The position numbers and the translations under genes were made by a program. DNA of 64,000 bases from Hydra vulgaris (taxonomy: Eukaryota > Cnidaria > Hydrozoa > Anthoathecata > Hydridae), in assembly GCF_038396675.1 (NCBI RefSeq), contig NC_088927.1, positions 34,165,001 through 34,229,000 on the forward strand, in the 5' to 3' direction. The notes under the pieces were generated by a model, which ran no database searches, was not told the origin of the DNA, and saw only the letters and a program-made list of their open reading frames with translations. Positions 33,012-43,263 of the stretch are shown here, piece by piece; the first letter of the stretch is position 1, and each line of letters opens with the position of its first letter.

Positions 33012-35724
33012 GGGGAGAGTTGCCTTAATTGGAACACTTTAGGAAAAAATATTTATTAACCAAAGATGGCTTAACTATGAAAACATTTATGAATTAAATA
33101 ATATAGATATACAACCCTACTATGCTTTTATTAATGATTCGACTCTATTGATCGCACCCTTATTGGATATAAACTTTGATTTTTCAAGGCACCATTTTGT
33201 TCCAATAAAGGCAACTGGTCTCCTTGAATGGAACACATATATTCTTTAATTAGAACAGTTCTAATATTTGAATAATCTAGAGCACGTCTATATGGGAAGC
33301 TTGTAAGATCAGCCCCCTGAGTTGTTCGTGATCTTCTTTTTTTGTTTTTTACTTCAAGTGAAACCACTGGCAAAAGAGACAAAGTTGAAACTGAAACATG
33401 ACATTTTAATTTTTTTTCATTTGATTTATCTGTAGATAGTTTTGTCATCCCATCTATACTTTCAGATGACTGAAGATTGTTTGAAGGACCAACATCAGTA
33501 AATGAAGAGGCTGTAAAATCAGAATCAGTGAATACATTTATGTCTAAAGGCCACAACTCACTAGCCTGAAATTCTTTCATAGCAATTCTCAATGATGCTG
33601 CCTGACTATATGCGTCACTAAATAATTCTGCAACTTGCCAAGTTGTTACTGGTTGTGATATATGTGACCGCATCCATTTTCGCATAGCTTCATCATAGTA
33701 TGTACCAAGTGGTCCAAAGAACGCAACGTCTAATGGTTGCAGTCTGTGTGTAGTATGGGGAGGTAGTGATACCATACGCACTCCAGCATTTCGTGCTAGA
33801 TATATCGCTGCCAAATTTTTTGAATGTGTAACATGACCATCAAGTATCAACAAAACTTTTGATTGTTTTAAAGGTTTAACAACTTTAATGAAATGATTGA
33901 GCCAATCTAAAAAACCTTCATTTGACATCCATCCTTTCTCTTGAGTACTAAATACAGTTCCTGGAGGTGCACCATTTGTTATTTCTGGCTTCATTCTTTT
34001 GCGTTTATATATTAACATTGGTGGAACATAAAATCCTGCTGCAGATACACAAACTACAGCTGTTACTGAATTTCCTTGTTCACTACTAGTCATAATTCCA
34101 ACTCGTTTTTTGCCCCTTGCACTAATAATTTTTATCTGACCATCTTGTACTGTTGATAAACTAGTTTCATCCATTTTATAAAGTCTGTCTGGAGTTAACT
34201 TTTCTTCCATGTATAACTTTGAAAGTAAATTAAAGAAAGATTGCACTCGCTTTTTATTAAAACCTGGTGCACGTGCAATTGATGTTGATTCAGGCCCACG
34301 AAGCGACAGTTGTGGGTGCCTTTGCATAAATGCATAATACCACTTTTTTCCTGCCATTCGTGTTTGTTTGTTAAAATTATGTGTGATGTTGTTAGCTTCC
34401 GCAATATCAAATGCTAGACGACGAAGATCATCAATCCTTAATCCAAAGTACATTGATTCTAATAATAAACAGTGATCAGCTAGTTCTGTTTCGATTTCAT
34501 TAGGTAAGGTGGTAAGTCGACCATGAAATTTCACATTTGCAACAGCAACTTTGTTTTTTTCATTTATATGCCTTGACAAAGTTGCTATTGGAATACAAAA
34601 TGCATAAGCGGCTTCATTTAAGCTGATTTCTCCTTGTTTTATTGCTTCAACAGCCTTTTTCAAGTTTTCTACTTTCCATTTTCCATATTTTCGTGGTGTT
34701 TGCATCTAAAATAAAAGCAAATTACTATGAAGATACATAAGGAGAGTTTTATAATCTTATTACAGGCTTATTTTTTCATATATTTATTTGTCATTCATAT
34801 ATGATTAAGTTAATTATATACTCATTATATAATCATTATTTTTCATCATTTTTGTTTAGTTAATCATTAACTATATAAATCAAAATCTATATAAACTATA
34901 AAAAGTTTGCAACTTTATATATTAACTTCTATATACAGTAAAAAACTTATACTGGGTATATACTTTATGTTGTCTTACAAATTTATCCGTTAAATAGAAA
35001 TGTATAACTTTTGTAAAACTTTTACATTTTATTTTTTACTAAAAGATAAAATGATTTGTTAATTAAAGTATACGATGTTTACAATCAACTTTATATCCTT
35101 AGACTATGACTAGACTTTAGACTATGAAAAAAAATTTGTGAAAAATCATTTCATACTTTAAAGCAAGACTAAATACCAATTCCAAAAAAGCAACAAATGT
35201 GTAACAATAATACTATGTCTATAAAAGAAATTCGCTTTAAAAAATATTATACAGTCGGACTAATGAAATTTTCTGATAATTCGGACGTCAAGTAGCGTGT
35301 TATGAGATGACCGTTTCAATTACGGCAACTTTTGAAGTTCTGGGCAACATAGGACCATGGTGTTGTAGCAAAATATTTACATACAAGTAACAACTTACGA
35401 TATAAGCTCTTAATATCACATAGACTTGAAACCCTTAAAATTTAAAATTTTGAAAAAAATTATCATCAAACTCAATATCGTTAAGCTTCTGTAATCGTTT
35501 AAATGCAACGATAAAATTAGATCGCAAAAATTTTTTTCTTTAAAAAAAAGTAATTTTATTCACATACGTGCAGTTTTTAAGTTTAAATACTAGAAGTTTC
35601 AAAAAATAAAGAAAATTATTTTCTTTACAAGAAAAAATATTCATGAAAGTAGAATAAGTTCCAGTTTCTAAATAAAGCTAAGTGTTCCAATTAAGGAGCT
35701 GTTCCAATTTCGGCAACTCTCCCC
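33012..35724 (-). mobile_element. Complete pogo/Tigger-like DNA transposon
   Basis: TIRs ggggagagttgccttaattg (33012) and, inverted from 35724, ggggagagttgccgaaattg; the same ttaattggaacac sequence follows within both ends. TA lies on both sides (33010-33011, 35725-35726), the Tc1/mariner-superfamily duplication. The 2713-bp element holds one intact transposase frame near its left end. About 1 kb of non-coding DNA upstream of the ATG may contain a promoter and a 5' UTR intron, because a tgcttttattttag acceptor-like tract ends exactly at the ATG. Confidence 0.92.
33131..34705 (-). CDS. pogo/Tigger-like transposase, apparently intact
   Basis: An uninterrupted frame of 524 residues. Residues about 8-50 (KWKVENLKKAVEAIKQGEIS ... 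IATLSRHI) form a pipsqueak-type HTH. About 65-135 is the CENP-B-like second HTH (ETELADHCLLLESMYFGLR ... GKKWYYAFMQRHPQLSLR). The DDE_1 domain spans about 165-365 with RLYKMDETSL (D179), KVLLILDGHVTHS (D289) and HRLQPLDVAFFGPL (D326), so all three acidic residues are present, with 36 residues between the last two. The C-terminal tail (about 385-524) contains KNKKRRSRTT, a possible nuclear signal. Length and order fit Tigger-derived proteins. It would bind the element's TIRs and catalyse cut-and-paste transposition into TA. Lack of stops or frameshifts marks a young or recently active copy. Confidence 0.9.
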   Translation of the reverse strand: MQTPRKYGKWKVENLKKAVEAIKQGEISLNEAAYAFCIPIATLSRHINEKNKVAVANVKFHGRLTTLPNEIETELADHCLLLESMYFGLRIDDLRRLAFDIAEANNITHNFNKQTRMAGKKWYYAFMQRHPQLSLRGPESTSIARAPGFNKKRVQSFFNLLSKLYMEEKLTPDRLYKMDETSLSTVQDGQIKIISARGKKRVGIMTSSEQGNSVTAVVCVSAAGFYVPPMLIYKRKRMKPEITNGAPPGTVFSTQEKGWMSNEGFLDWLNHFIKVVKPLKQSKVLLILDGHVTHSKNLAAIYLARNAGVRMVSLPPHTTHRLQPLDVAFFGPLGTYYDEAMRKWMRSHISQPVTTWQVAELFSDAYSQAASLRIAMKEFQASELWPLDINVFTDSDFTASSFTDVGPSNNLQSSESIDGMTKLSTDKSNEKKLKCHVSVSTLSLLPVVSLEVKNKKRRSRTTQGADLTSFPYRRALDYSNIRTVLIKEYMCSIQGDQLPLLEQNGALKNQSLYPIRVRSIESNH

Positions 35725-35726
35725 TA

Positions 35727-36075
35727 TAAACGAATGATTTAAAATTTAGTAATCTTAATCAGGGGGCATTGGGAAATTTATTTATGTCCACACGAAAAAA
35801 AAATTTATCAATAATTTTATGCTACCTGTTAGTTTTTTTTACAAGCAATATAACTTGCAATGGTATTAGGGAAAACGAGGCAAAAAAAAAAGCATTCTTT
35901 AAATGATCTTCGAAGAGTTTCTATCATGACGACATTTGTTATTGATATAGCTGCAATCAAATGTTTTGCCTATTTAACTAGGTATTTTTATTATCACTCT
36001 TTTTCTTTGTCTGACTCTTCGTTGCGCTTTTCTACAAAAAAAAGTTTTTAAAATCATATTCTTGTTATGCGTTAT
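35727..36075. other. Flank with a short antisense IS630 transposase fragment
   Basis: About 90 bases (35885-35980), read on the minus strand, correspond to HLIAAIS-TNVVM and the GSFK region of the IS630-like transposases at 12040 and 14022. The forward translation shares IMTTFVxDIAAI with the antisense frame at 12306-12509. The rest has no recognisable feature. Confidence 0.5.
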
Positions 36076-36558
36076 TTATATATGTTGAATTTTAATAAAG
36101 AAGGCTGCGTATAAACTTTTTGTTTTAAATATATTTTGATATTATTATATATTTACTATATTTTGCTCTTTACAGCAAAGAGATTCACAAAAAAACGAAG
36201 AAAAAAACAAAAAACTTGAAGTTACAAAATAGCAAACAAAAAATCTTCTTCAAAAAAGAATAGAAAATTTAAAGGTGAAAATATAATGAATAAAAATAAG
36301 AGAACTTTGAGACCATTTTGGTCAAAATTTTAACTGACGCCATTATATTATTTATAAAAAACAATTTTTATTTTACGCCTGTAATGTCTTCTTTTTTGAC
36401 GGTTTGATTTATGTAATTTTGTAATAATTTTTGTAACGAACTTTATTACAGCTGATGATGCTGACTGCTATAGGTCAGCGAAATATTGTAAATATATAAT
36501 AATATCAAAATATATTTAAAACAAAAAGTTTATACGCAACCTTCTTAATCAAAATTTA
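36076..36558. mobile_element. Non-autonomous element with about 85-bp TIRs
   Basis: The left end tatatgttgaattttaataa then agaaggctgcgtataaactt and onward to tatatttactatatttt is matched by an inverted right end (aatattgtaaatatataata ... accttcttaatcaaaattta). The two arms differ at only a few positions over about 85 bases. The atacgcagccttctt core is shared with 16105 and 61440. The 300-bp centre has no gene. Confidence 0.8.
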
Positions 36559-36599
36559 ACATATAAAAAAAAAGTTAAAATTTTTTTATCCAACCAAAT

Positions 36600-39500
36600 A
36601 GTCTGACGACTATTTGTGATATATATATATTTTTAAACATTTTTGCTACCAAAAAGGCTGCAAGCAGCCACTAGTTAAAGTTGGAAGCTACTGAAAGAGA
36701 AAAGATGAGGATTGTAGAGCAAGATAACGATTGACAGACGACTTAAAGGATTGCAAATTATATGAATCAGGAAAGCAAGATGAAGGAAGCAAATTCCAAA
36801 GAGCTGATGTTCAAGGAAAAAAACTTGACCAATAAGCCTTTTTGGAGCACTTAGGAACAGTTACAGAAAAAGGATGAGACTTAATTGAATGACGAATAAC
36901 ACGAGAATGAATTTTAGTAGATGGCACAAGAGACGTTAGCTCTTTAGAGCAGTGCCCATTATAGTATTTGTAAAAAAGAGAAAGAGAAGCAACATTACGA
37001 CAATGTGATAATGGTTGGAGGTTGGCTGCAAGAGCAGGTCCAACTATGTTTACAATGCGTTTTTGCACCTTGTCTAAAAGAGAAAGGGCATCATTAGAAG
37101 ATCTGCTCCATACAAGGCCGGATTTGAGGTTTATAGAGGTAGAGAATAGAATCCGAAGTAAGAAAGTGACGAGCTCGATAAAGAGATGCAACCTTAGCAG
37201 ATGCTAATTTTGCAACTGATTTGATATATGGTTTCCAAGAAAGATTAAAAGTAAGATTTAATACTAGAAGATGAAGAGTAGATGACTCATCGAGTACATC
37301 ACTGTTCATAAATATAGGAAGTTCTAAATTATTGCGATAACGATTGGCTGAAAAAAATTGAGTTTTATCTGTATTGAAGTTCACCAGCCACTGTGACCCC
37401 CATGCTGTAGCAGAAGTGAGATTCTTTGCAAGCTCAAATGCCCCCTCTAAGCAATCAGAAAGTGTTGGTTTCTTATCACAACAAGAATAAATGGTAGTAT
37501 CATCAGCAAACAATGCCACCTTAGATGTGAGAATATCTGGAAGATTGTTAATGTAAATTAAAAAAGTTATAGGGTAAAAGATAGAACCTTGAGGAACCCC
37601 TGAAGTTAAAGAATAAGAAGAAGAGTGGTGTCTATCGAGGACAACTTTTATACTACGATTGGAAAGGAAGGATTCAATAATCTTGAAGATGTTACCAGAT
37701 ACACCGTAAGAAGAAAGCTTATGGAGAAGTCCAGCATGCCAAATTTTATCAAAAGCTTTTGAAATGTCAAGAGCGATGGCCTTAACCTCTCCACCTTTAT
37801 CTAATGCACGATAAAACTTATCAGTCATTACTGTTAGCAAATTAGCTGTAGAATGAGAAGATTGAAATCCATATTGATGATCAGAAAGTAAGTTATAAGA
37901 TTCAAAATGAGAAATTAAGTGTTTGTTAATTAAAGATTCAAAAACCTTGCTTATATTAGGAAGAAGACTAATGGGACGGTAGTTAGACAATTCAGATCGC
38001 TTTCCAGAATTTTTAAAGATAGGGATAAAAGATGCCGCTTTCCAGCAGGCTGGAAAACAAGACTCTGATAAGCACTTGTTGAATAGTTTTAGAGTATAGA
38101 CGACAGCTCCGGAGAACACTTCTGCAAGACAATAACAGGTATGTTGTCCGGGCCACAAGCTTTAGAAGAGTCTAGGCAGGAAATCACTTAAGATACAGAA
38201 GCTGGAGTGATACGAATGTCAAGCAATGGATCTGACAGATCTGATAAACTTGCCATTCGAACCTGTTTGTTGGCAATATCAGGTAGAACGCTACTAGTGG
38301 AATCAAGAGATGAAATTGATGAAAAGTTCTTAGCAAACAATTCAGCTTTTCTTTAGGTGAGGTGACAAAGTCTGAACCATACAAGAGAGATGGAATTAAA
38401 GATTTGCCCATATTATTAATACTACATAAAGATTCTACAGAAGTCACAAGAGCCTAATTTTTAAGATGAGATACGAGATTTCATGACCTGAGAATAGTAG
38501 GCTGTGGCGTTAGACAAAACTTTTTTACAATGGTTTTTAGCAGTAACAAACAGACGTCTGTTTTCTGAAGAATTGTTTTGCTGATTAATATGGAAGTAAC
38601 GGTTTCGATTGCCAATCGCAGCAGCACAATGTGAGGAAAACGATGGAGGAGAGTGAGGCTTGACCTGGAATTTTCGAGAGGGAAAAAAAGATTCCGTGTC
38701 AGCTTGAACCCACAAAGTTATGTAAGATGCGCATTTGTCGACAGGAAGACAAAAGATTTCTACCCAAGGACCATCACGAAGAAAATCACGGAAAGAATCT
38801 CAGTCAGCTTTATTGTAGTTGTAAGAGGTACGATAATAGGTGATGAAGAAGAATGAAATATTAGTTTTAGAGAGATCAAGCTGTAATCAGAAGCACCTAA
38901 GGGTGAATGTGGAGAAACTTAGCACTGACTAGGATTAGAAACAAGACATAAGTCGAGTAGAGAAGGTAAATGATTCGGGTTGTCAGGAAAGCGAGCTGGA
39001 AAGTTGACTATTTGAGCTAGGGATTGTGAAAGACAAAAGTTATGGGCTTTAATGCCTCCAGAATTACTGACACTAGAGCCAAGCCATTCAGAGTGATGAG
39101 CATTAAAGCCACCGACAACAATTATATTAGCTGATGGATAAAAAGAGAGGGCTTGGTCAACATGATCAGAAATAACATCACAAAGGGTGCAGTCTTGAGA
39201 TGAAGGAGAGAGATATAGAACAAATAGAAAAGCAATAGAGTGAAGTAGTGCTAAACGAAAGCACATTTAAGAATAGTCTGTGGATTCAAACCTAGTTTTA
39301 CAACAAATGGGTGAATTCTTACGAATGTAAATGCCCAGGCCAAGCATGTGACAATTGGAGTCTTTACGAATTAAAGAAAGGCAACACTAAGATTGATGGT
39401 TTTTTGTGTTTTATAGTTTCTGTTGATGGAATCAGTCTCTCTGAGAGCTACCACATAGTTTGGGAAACCTAACTACCAGCCGGTCTCAGAACCATAAAAC

Positions 39501-39650
39501 TGAGTTTTAGAGCTGTACCCTTATTAGGAGATAATATAATGAGTTGCCAAGTCAGACAACAGAGACAAAAGCAAAACCCATGCATTGAGTCAAGAAGATC
39601 CAGCATTCGACATACTAAACTGGAAACAATGCATTAAAATTTCATCTGTG
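36600..39650 (-). pseudogene. LINE (non-LTR retrotransposon) ORF2: APE endonuclease plus reverse transcriptase
   Basis: Reading leftward. The endonuclease part (39560-38919) has VGGFNAHHSEWLG, where GDFN is expected, so the catalytic Asp is lost, and GASDYSLISLKL, where SDH is expected, so the catalytic His is lost. A linker follows in broken frames (38715-38184). The RT (38158-37094) is nicely open: FKNSGKRSELSNYRPISLLP, ALDISKAFDKIWHAGLLHKL, SGVPQGSIFYPITFLIYINN and SKVALFADDTTIYS, the FADD catalytic box. A frameshift near 37150 leads into the conserved C-terminus (VQKRIVNIVGPALAANLQPL, RNVASLSLFYKYYNGHC, FFPRTSALWNLLP) ending at about 36671. It belongs to a jockey/CR1-like group by motif; the clade is not certain. 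Copies its own RNA by target-primed reverse transcription when active. This one is dead. Confidence 0.88.
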
Positions 39651-39900
39651 CCAGCCTAATAGATGAAGAATATGTTTGTTGATATAATATAATAGATAAA
39701 GAATATGTTTAATAATATATGTTTAATAATATAATAGATGAAGAATATGTTTGTTGATATAATATAATAGATGAAGAATATGTTTGTTAATATATGTTTA
39801 ATAATATTCTTTATCTATTATTCTTTATTTTGTTCATATTCTTTATCTATTATATTATATAGATAAAGCTATGGTTGTTAGGTTTCCTAACAACCATATC
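39651..39900. repeat. Nested AT-rich tandem/inverted repeats
   Basis: agatgaagaatatgtttgtt and ataatatgtttaataatata units repeat several times, then appear inverted (attctttatctattatt). A perfect hairpin atggttgttagg / cctaacaaccat with a ttt loop sits at 39871-39897. It abuts the 5' end of the LINE. Confidence 0.8.
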
Positions 39901-40320
39901 AAACCAAATCAATTTATAAATCAAATTCAATAATAATATTTCATCTATCTTAGACACAAACCAAAACTGCAAAAAATTGGTGACTAATCTAATAAATAAT
40001 CACAATTGCAAGTAGTTACAATGAATAAAGGAGAGTCCCTGATATGTTAAATATAAAATAACCACGGACAAGTTACAAGTACTTGTACGTGCAAAAAAAG
40101 TAATTAGTTACGCATAAAAGTGGAAAGTTAGTAAGTAATTGGTTACGTTAAGAAAGTTGTAAAAAGTGAATAAAATAAGGTGACAACTTTTAAGAAAAGA
40201 ATTGCCAACAACTTCCAAGAAACAACAAGATTGTTGTATTCTTGCTCGTCCATTGAGAGTAATTTGTAATAATGTAAATTGAGAGTAGGTAAAACTAGTT
40301 TTTTCGATTTTCAAATACAT
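39901..40320. other. AT-rich DNA without recognisable genes
   Basis: The 70-residue minus-strand frame at 40108-40320 shows no motif. gtaattRgttacg recurs at 40100 and 40135. Confidence 0.5.
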
Positions 40321-40403
40321 AATATCCTTACCTCAAAATATCCTTACCTCAAAATATCCTTACCTCAAAATATCCTTACCTCAAAATATCCTTACCTCAA
40401 AAT
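40321..40403. repeat. 16-bp tandem repeat, 5 copies
   Basis: The unit tatccttacctcaaaa is repeated five times without change. Confidence 0.97.
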
Positions 40404-41490
40404 GCCATATTTTTGTCATACTACATGCCAGAATTGAATGCAAGTTAATCCCAAAGCAATATAGCCAGCTAGTAGCAAGCTTGTCATAGTAATCGCGGGG
40501 CTGCACAGTGGGGTAGAATAGCTTTAATATTGGACAAAATTTTTTGTTTTTTTTTGTTTTGGATTTTTAAGTTAAATAATTATTTTAAGGGCACTTGTTA
40601 AACTTGGAAAAGTTACTCCTAAGTTTTTTAAACATTTATTTACAATTGTCAGACATTTTTAATTTATTTTTGATTAATTTCGAGTAAAGTTAATGAAAAA
40701 ACCGGTAAGTGATAATATAAAAAAGAAAAAAATCAAAAGCTTGTATGAATAAATAATATTAAAAGGTTCACTAAAATAAATTACAGTAATTCAAATTTAA
40801 TGTAAAAAGTCACTCAAAAAAAGTTACTCAAAAATTCGATAAGTTTTATTCGCTCAAATTTGCTCAAAGCAAATCTTACAAAAGAAAAAGGAACGTCATT
40901 AGTTCAAGCGTTCATGACCTGGTTTCGTTACCTGGTTTCTTCTGATGAAAATGACACATTAACACTAATTTATACAAAAGAGCTCTAAAAGTGCAAAAAA
41001 AAAGTTTTACAATCTGTTATCTGTAATCATCATCAGTTTCATAAAAAAAAAAAAAATTGAAACTGCATCTATGTGAGGACAAACAAAAAAAGCACTTTTT
41101 TAAAAAAATTAAATATCTTAAACGCACTTTTTTTAAAGACCTATTAATGTATATTTTAAGTACTTTAAAATTATTTTTCATTACCAAAAGATAGCAACAA
41201 ACCTAAAATTGAAGAATCCCTGAAAAAAATTTGGAACTTTTAACAAACTTCAGCTTTAACACTATAAAAACAAAGTAGTACTGATAACTCGAGCAAACGA
41301 GTTATTTTTTAAACAAAAGAATTGAGCTAGATTGTGTGTTCTACAGGGTTAAAGGTAAATCCTACCCTAACAAAAACATGTGGATAAGATGGACCAGAGA
41401 CTCTTTTATACATTACCACCAAAAAATGTTTCACAACGCCTTTTTACATTTTCGTCAAATGTTTATATATCATCAGTTTATATATAGTTC
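40404..41490. other. AT-rich DNA without recognisable genes
   Basis: No coding region or clear TIR seen in this kilobase. Confidence 0.55.
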
Positions 41491-41492
41491 AT

Positions 41493-41666
41493 AAGCCGTG
41501 GCGCAGTGGTTAGAGTTCTCGCTCAGAACCTAGAGGTCCGAGGTTCAATGCCAGCTCTAGCCCAACAAGCAACATTGGTGCGAAAGGAGGGTGTGAACTC
41601 CCTGTTAAATGCTCTCCCGTAAGGACTTCTGGGAGCACCTAAAATAACTAGAAAAAAAAAAAAAAA
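41493..41666 (+). mobile_element. tRNA-derived SINE, copy 2
   Basis: The head aagccgtggcgcagtggtta then gagttctcgctcag and the B-box-like gaggttcaatgcc, a tRNA-like module. The body shares acatYggt, aaggagg, gtaaggacttctggg and agcacctaaaa with the SINE at 19815. It ends in a poly-A tail followed by a 16-bp palindrome (aaactagattaaattttaatctagttt). No clear duplication found. Confidence 0.8.
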
Positions 41667-41785
41667 CTAGATTAAATTTTAATCTAGTTTTTTTTTGTTT
41701 TAATTTAAAACTTCACAATTTTATTAAATTTATAAGCACCATTTTTATTTGCACTTTATTCACTTATAAACATTATGACCACTTT

Positions 41786-42009
41786 CAGAGGCGATTTTAC
41801 TGGGGAAAGGGGGTGTTCCACCCTTCAAAGAAGGTGGTTTTCAAGTTATAGTCGGTTTTTTTACGAATTTAGTCGGCTAGTCGGGTATTTGACACAATTC
41901 AATCGGGTAAATTTTAGTTTTGAGAACCTTTTTTTTTTGGTATCCAGTCGGGTACTTTTTAAGGATTCACCCCCCTCTCCCCCTCATTTTATTCGTAGAA
42001 TCGCCTCTG
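41786..42009. mobile_element. Short hAT MITE with perfect 8-bp TSD
   Basis: The 224-bp element has TIRs CAGAGGCGATTtTAC at 41786 and CAGAGGCGATTcTAC inverted from 42009. The octamer accacttt flanks it at 41778-41785 and 42010-42017. Repeated agtcggg motifs fill the middle. The plus-strand frame across it (41775-42032) is not a gene. Confidence 0.92.
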
Positions 42010-42171
42010 ACCACTTTACCATTTCTTGTTGAGATAATTAATAATAATAATTAGTTAATTGCTAATTAAAGTTTCTATATTATTTCAAAAAGTATAAATT
42101 TTTTAAACCAATGGTTCTTTTTTTCAGCCACATCAATTTTTTCACACAAAAACTTTATTGATAACTTTTCA

Positions 42172-42610
42172 TTAATGAATATGGAAACACCTTACATCTT
42201 ACCAGATGAAATAAATAAGTATTTAAAAGATGTTAAACCTTATGAGAGCCTTTCTCATGTTCATCTTAATATTAGAAGTGCTAAGGCAAATTTTGAAAAC
42301 TTTAAAACATTCTTAGAGGAAAGCAATTTTATTTTTAGTATTATTTGTTTAAGCGAAACATGGTTAACTGATGACGAATTTAACGAAAGCACGCTTTTTC
42401 CATTAAATAACTAAGAAGGAGTGCGTTTGCAGAGGAAATCGAAAAAAAGAAGCGGGGGTGTTGTAATTTACATCAAAAATAGTTTGCGGCATAAATTACG
42501 AAACGACCTATGCATATCTGATTACGACAGGTAATTTGTTTCTATTGAAATCATTAACAATGACTCTAAAAATACCTTAATATATATCGTCAGGTTAGAA
42601 TTATTTTGTT
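42172..42610 (+). pseudogene. LINE endonuclease N-terminal fragment
   Basis: The frame opens MNMETPYILPDEINKYLKDV and contains SHVHLNIRSAKANFENFKTF and FSIICLSETWLTDDEFNEST, the typical start of an APE-type endonuclease (N-x-RS... ETW motif with the catalytic Glu). After a stop at 42412 it continues RSGGVVIYIKNSLRHKLRND and IEIINNDSKNTLIYIVR, then breaks where the IYRPP motif should follow. It is a different LINE family from 36600-39650. The break point coincides with a 32-bp segment shared (inverted) with 49888-49921. Confidence 0.75.
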
Positions 42611-43263
42611 CTAACTCTGCATTTGTTTAAACTGAGATAAATCCAGTCGAAGTTTTAAACTGTAATGCAGCAGAATTGGAAATATATTTTTCATTAATGA
42701 AAACTTTTTTTAATACTTGGCTATATACTAAAAATAATTATTTGTTTTGAAAAAAAAAGTAAGTTGCTCAAACTGCTATTATGGCCCGACCCTGTTTGGA
42801 GATTAATTCGATACATTTTGCGTTAATATTATTTTGTGCTATCTCCATATTTTAGTAAAAACAGTTTAAACGTTTTGCAAAAAGCAAATGAATTACAACA
42901 AATTACTTTTAACTTAGGGATTTAAACACAAATATAGAAACCTAATGCACTTCGTTGGAAAACTTAAATGGATGGGATGATATAATTAGCTTTCTTATTG
43001 CTACTTAGACAGAATTAAACTGATATTGCTTCTGGAAGGATGGGCAGCTTTTATTAAGAGCTATATTATTTAAAGAAAATCATTTCTATCTAAAAAGATT
43101 TATTGAAAATAAACAAACAAAATTTTTAATACAAATAACATGTTAATAACAGTTTATACAACTTATACAACTTATAAAACTGAATGTTGCATAACATAAC
43201 TAAAGTATATAAATAAAACAATTAAAATAAAATTTGTTTCCGGATTGAATAGTTGAAAAAAAA
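42611..43263. other. AT-rich flank, 3' of the DDE-like gene
   Basis: Broken frames at 42640-42900 may be further LINE debris. 43100-43263 would be the 3' UTR of the minus-strand gene that follows, with aataaa-like hexamers on that strand. Confidence 0.4.

Noticed and set aside
33131-34705. Host Tigger-derived (domesticated) gene
   Set aside because: TIRs and TA duplications lie directly around it, so it is a transposon copy, not a domesticated gene.
36811-37207. Independent small genes within 36.8-39.3 kb on either strand
   Set aside because: All fall within the decayed LINE ORF2; plus-strand frames are antisense shadows.
41775-42032. Coding region across the 224-bp hAT MITE
   Set aside because: The frame merely spans a MITE with defined TIRs and target duplication.
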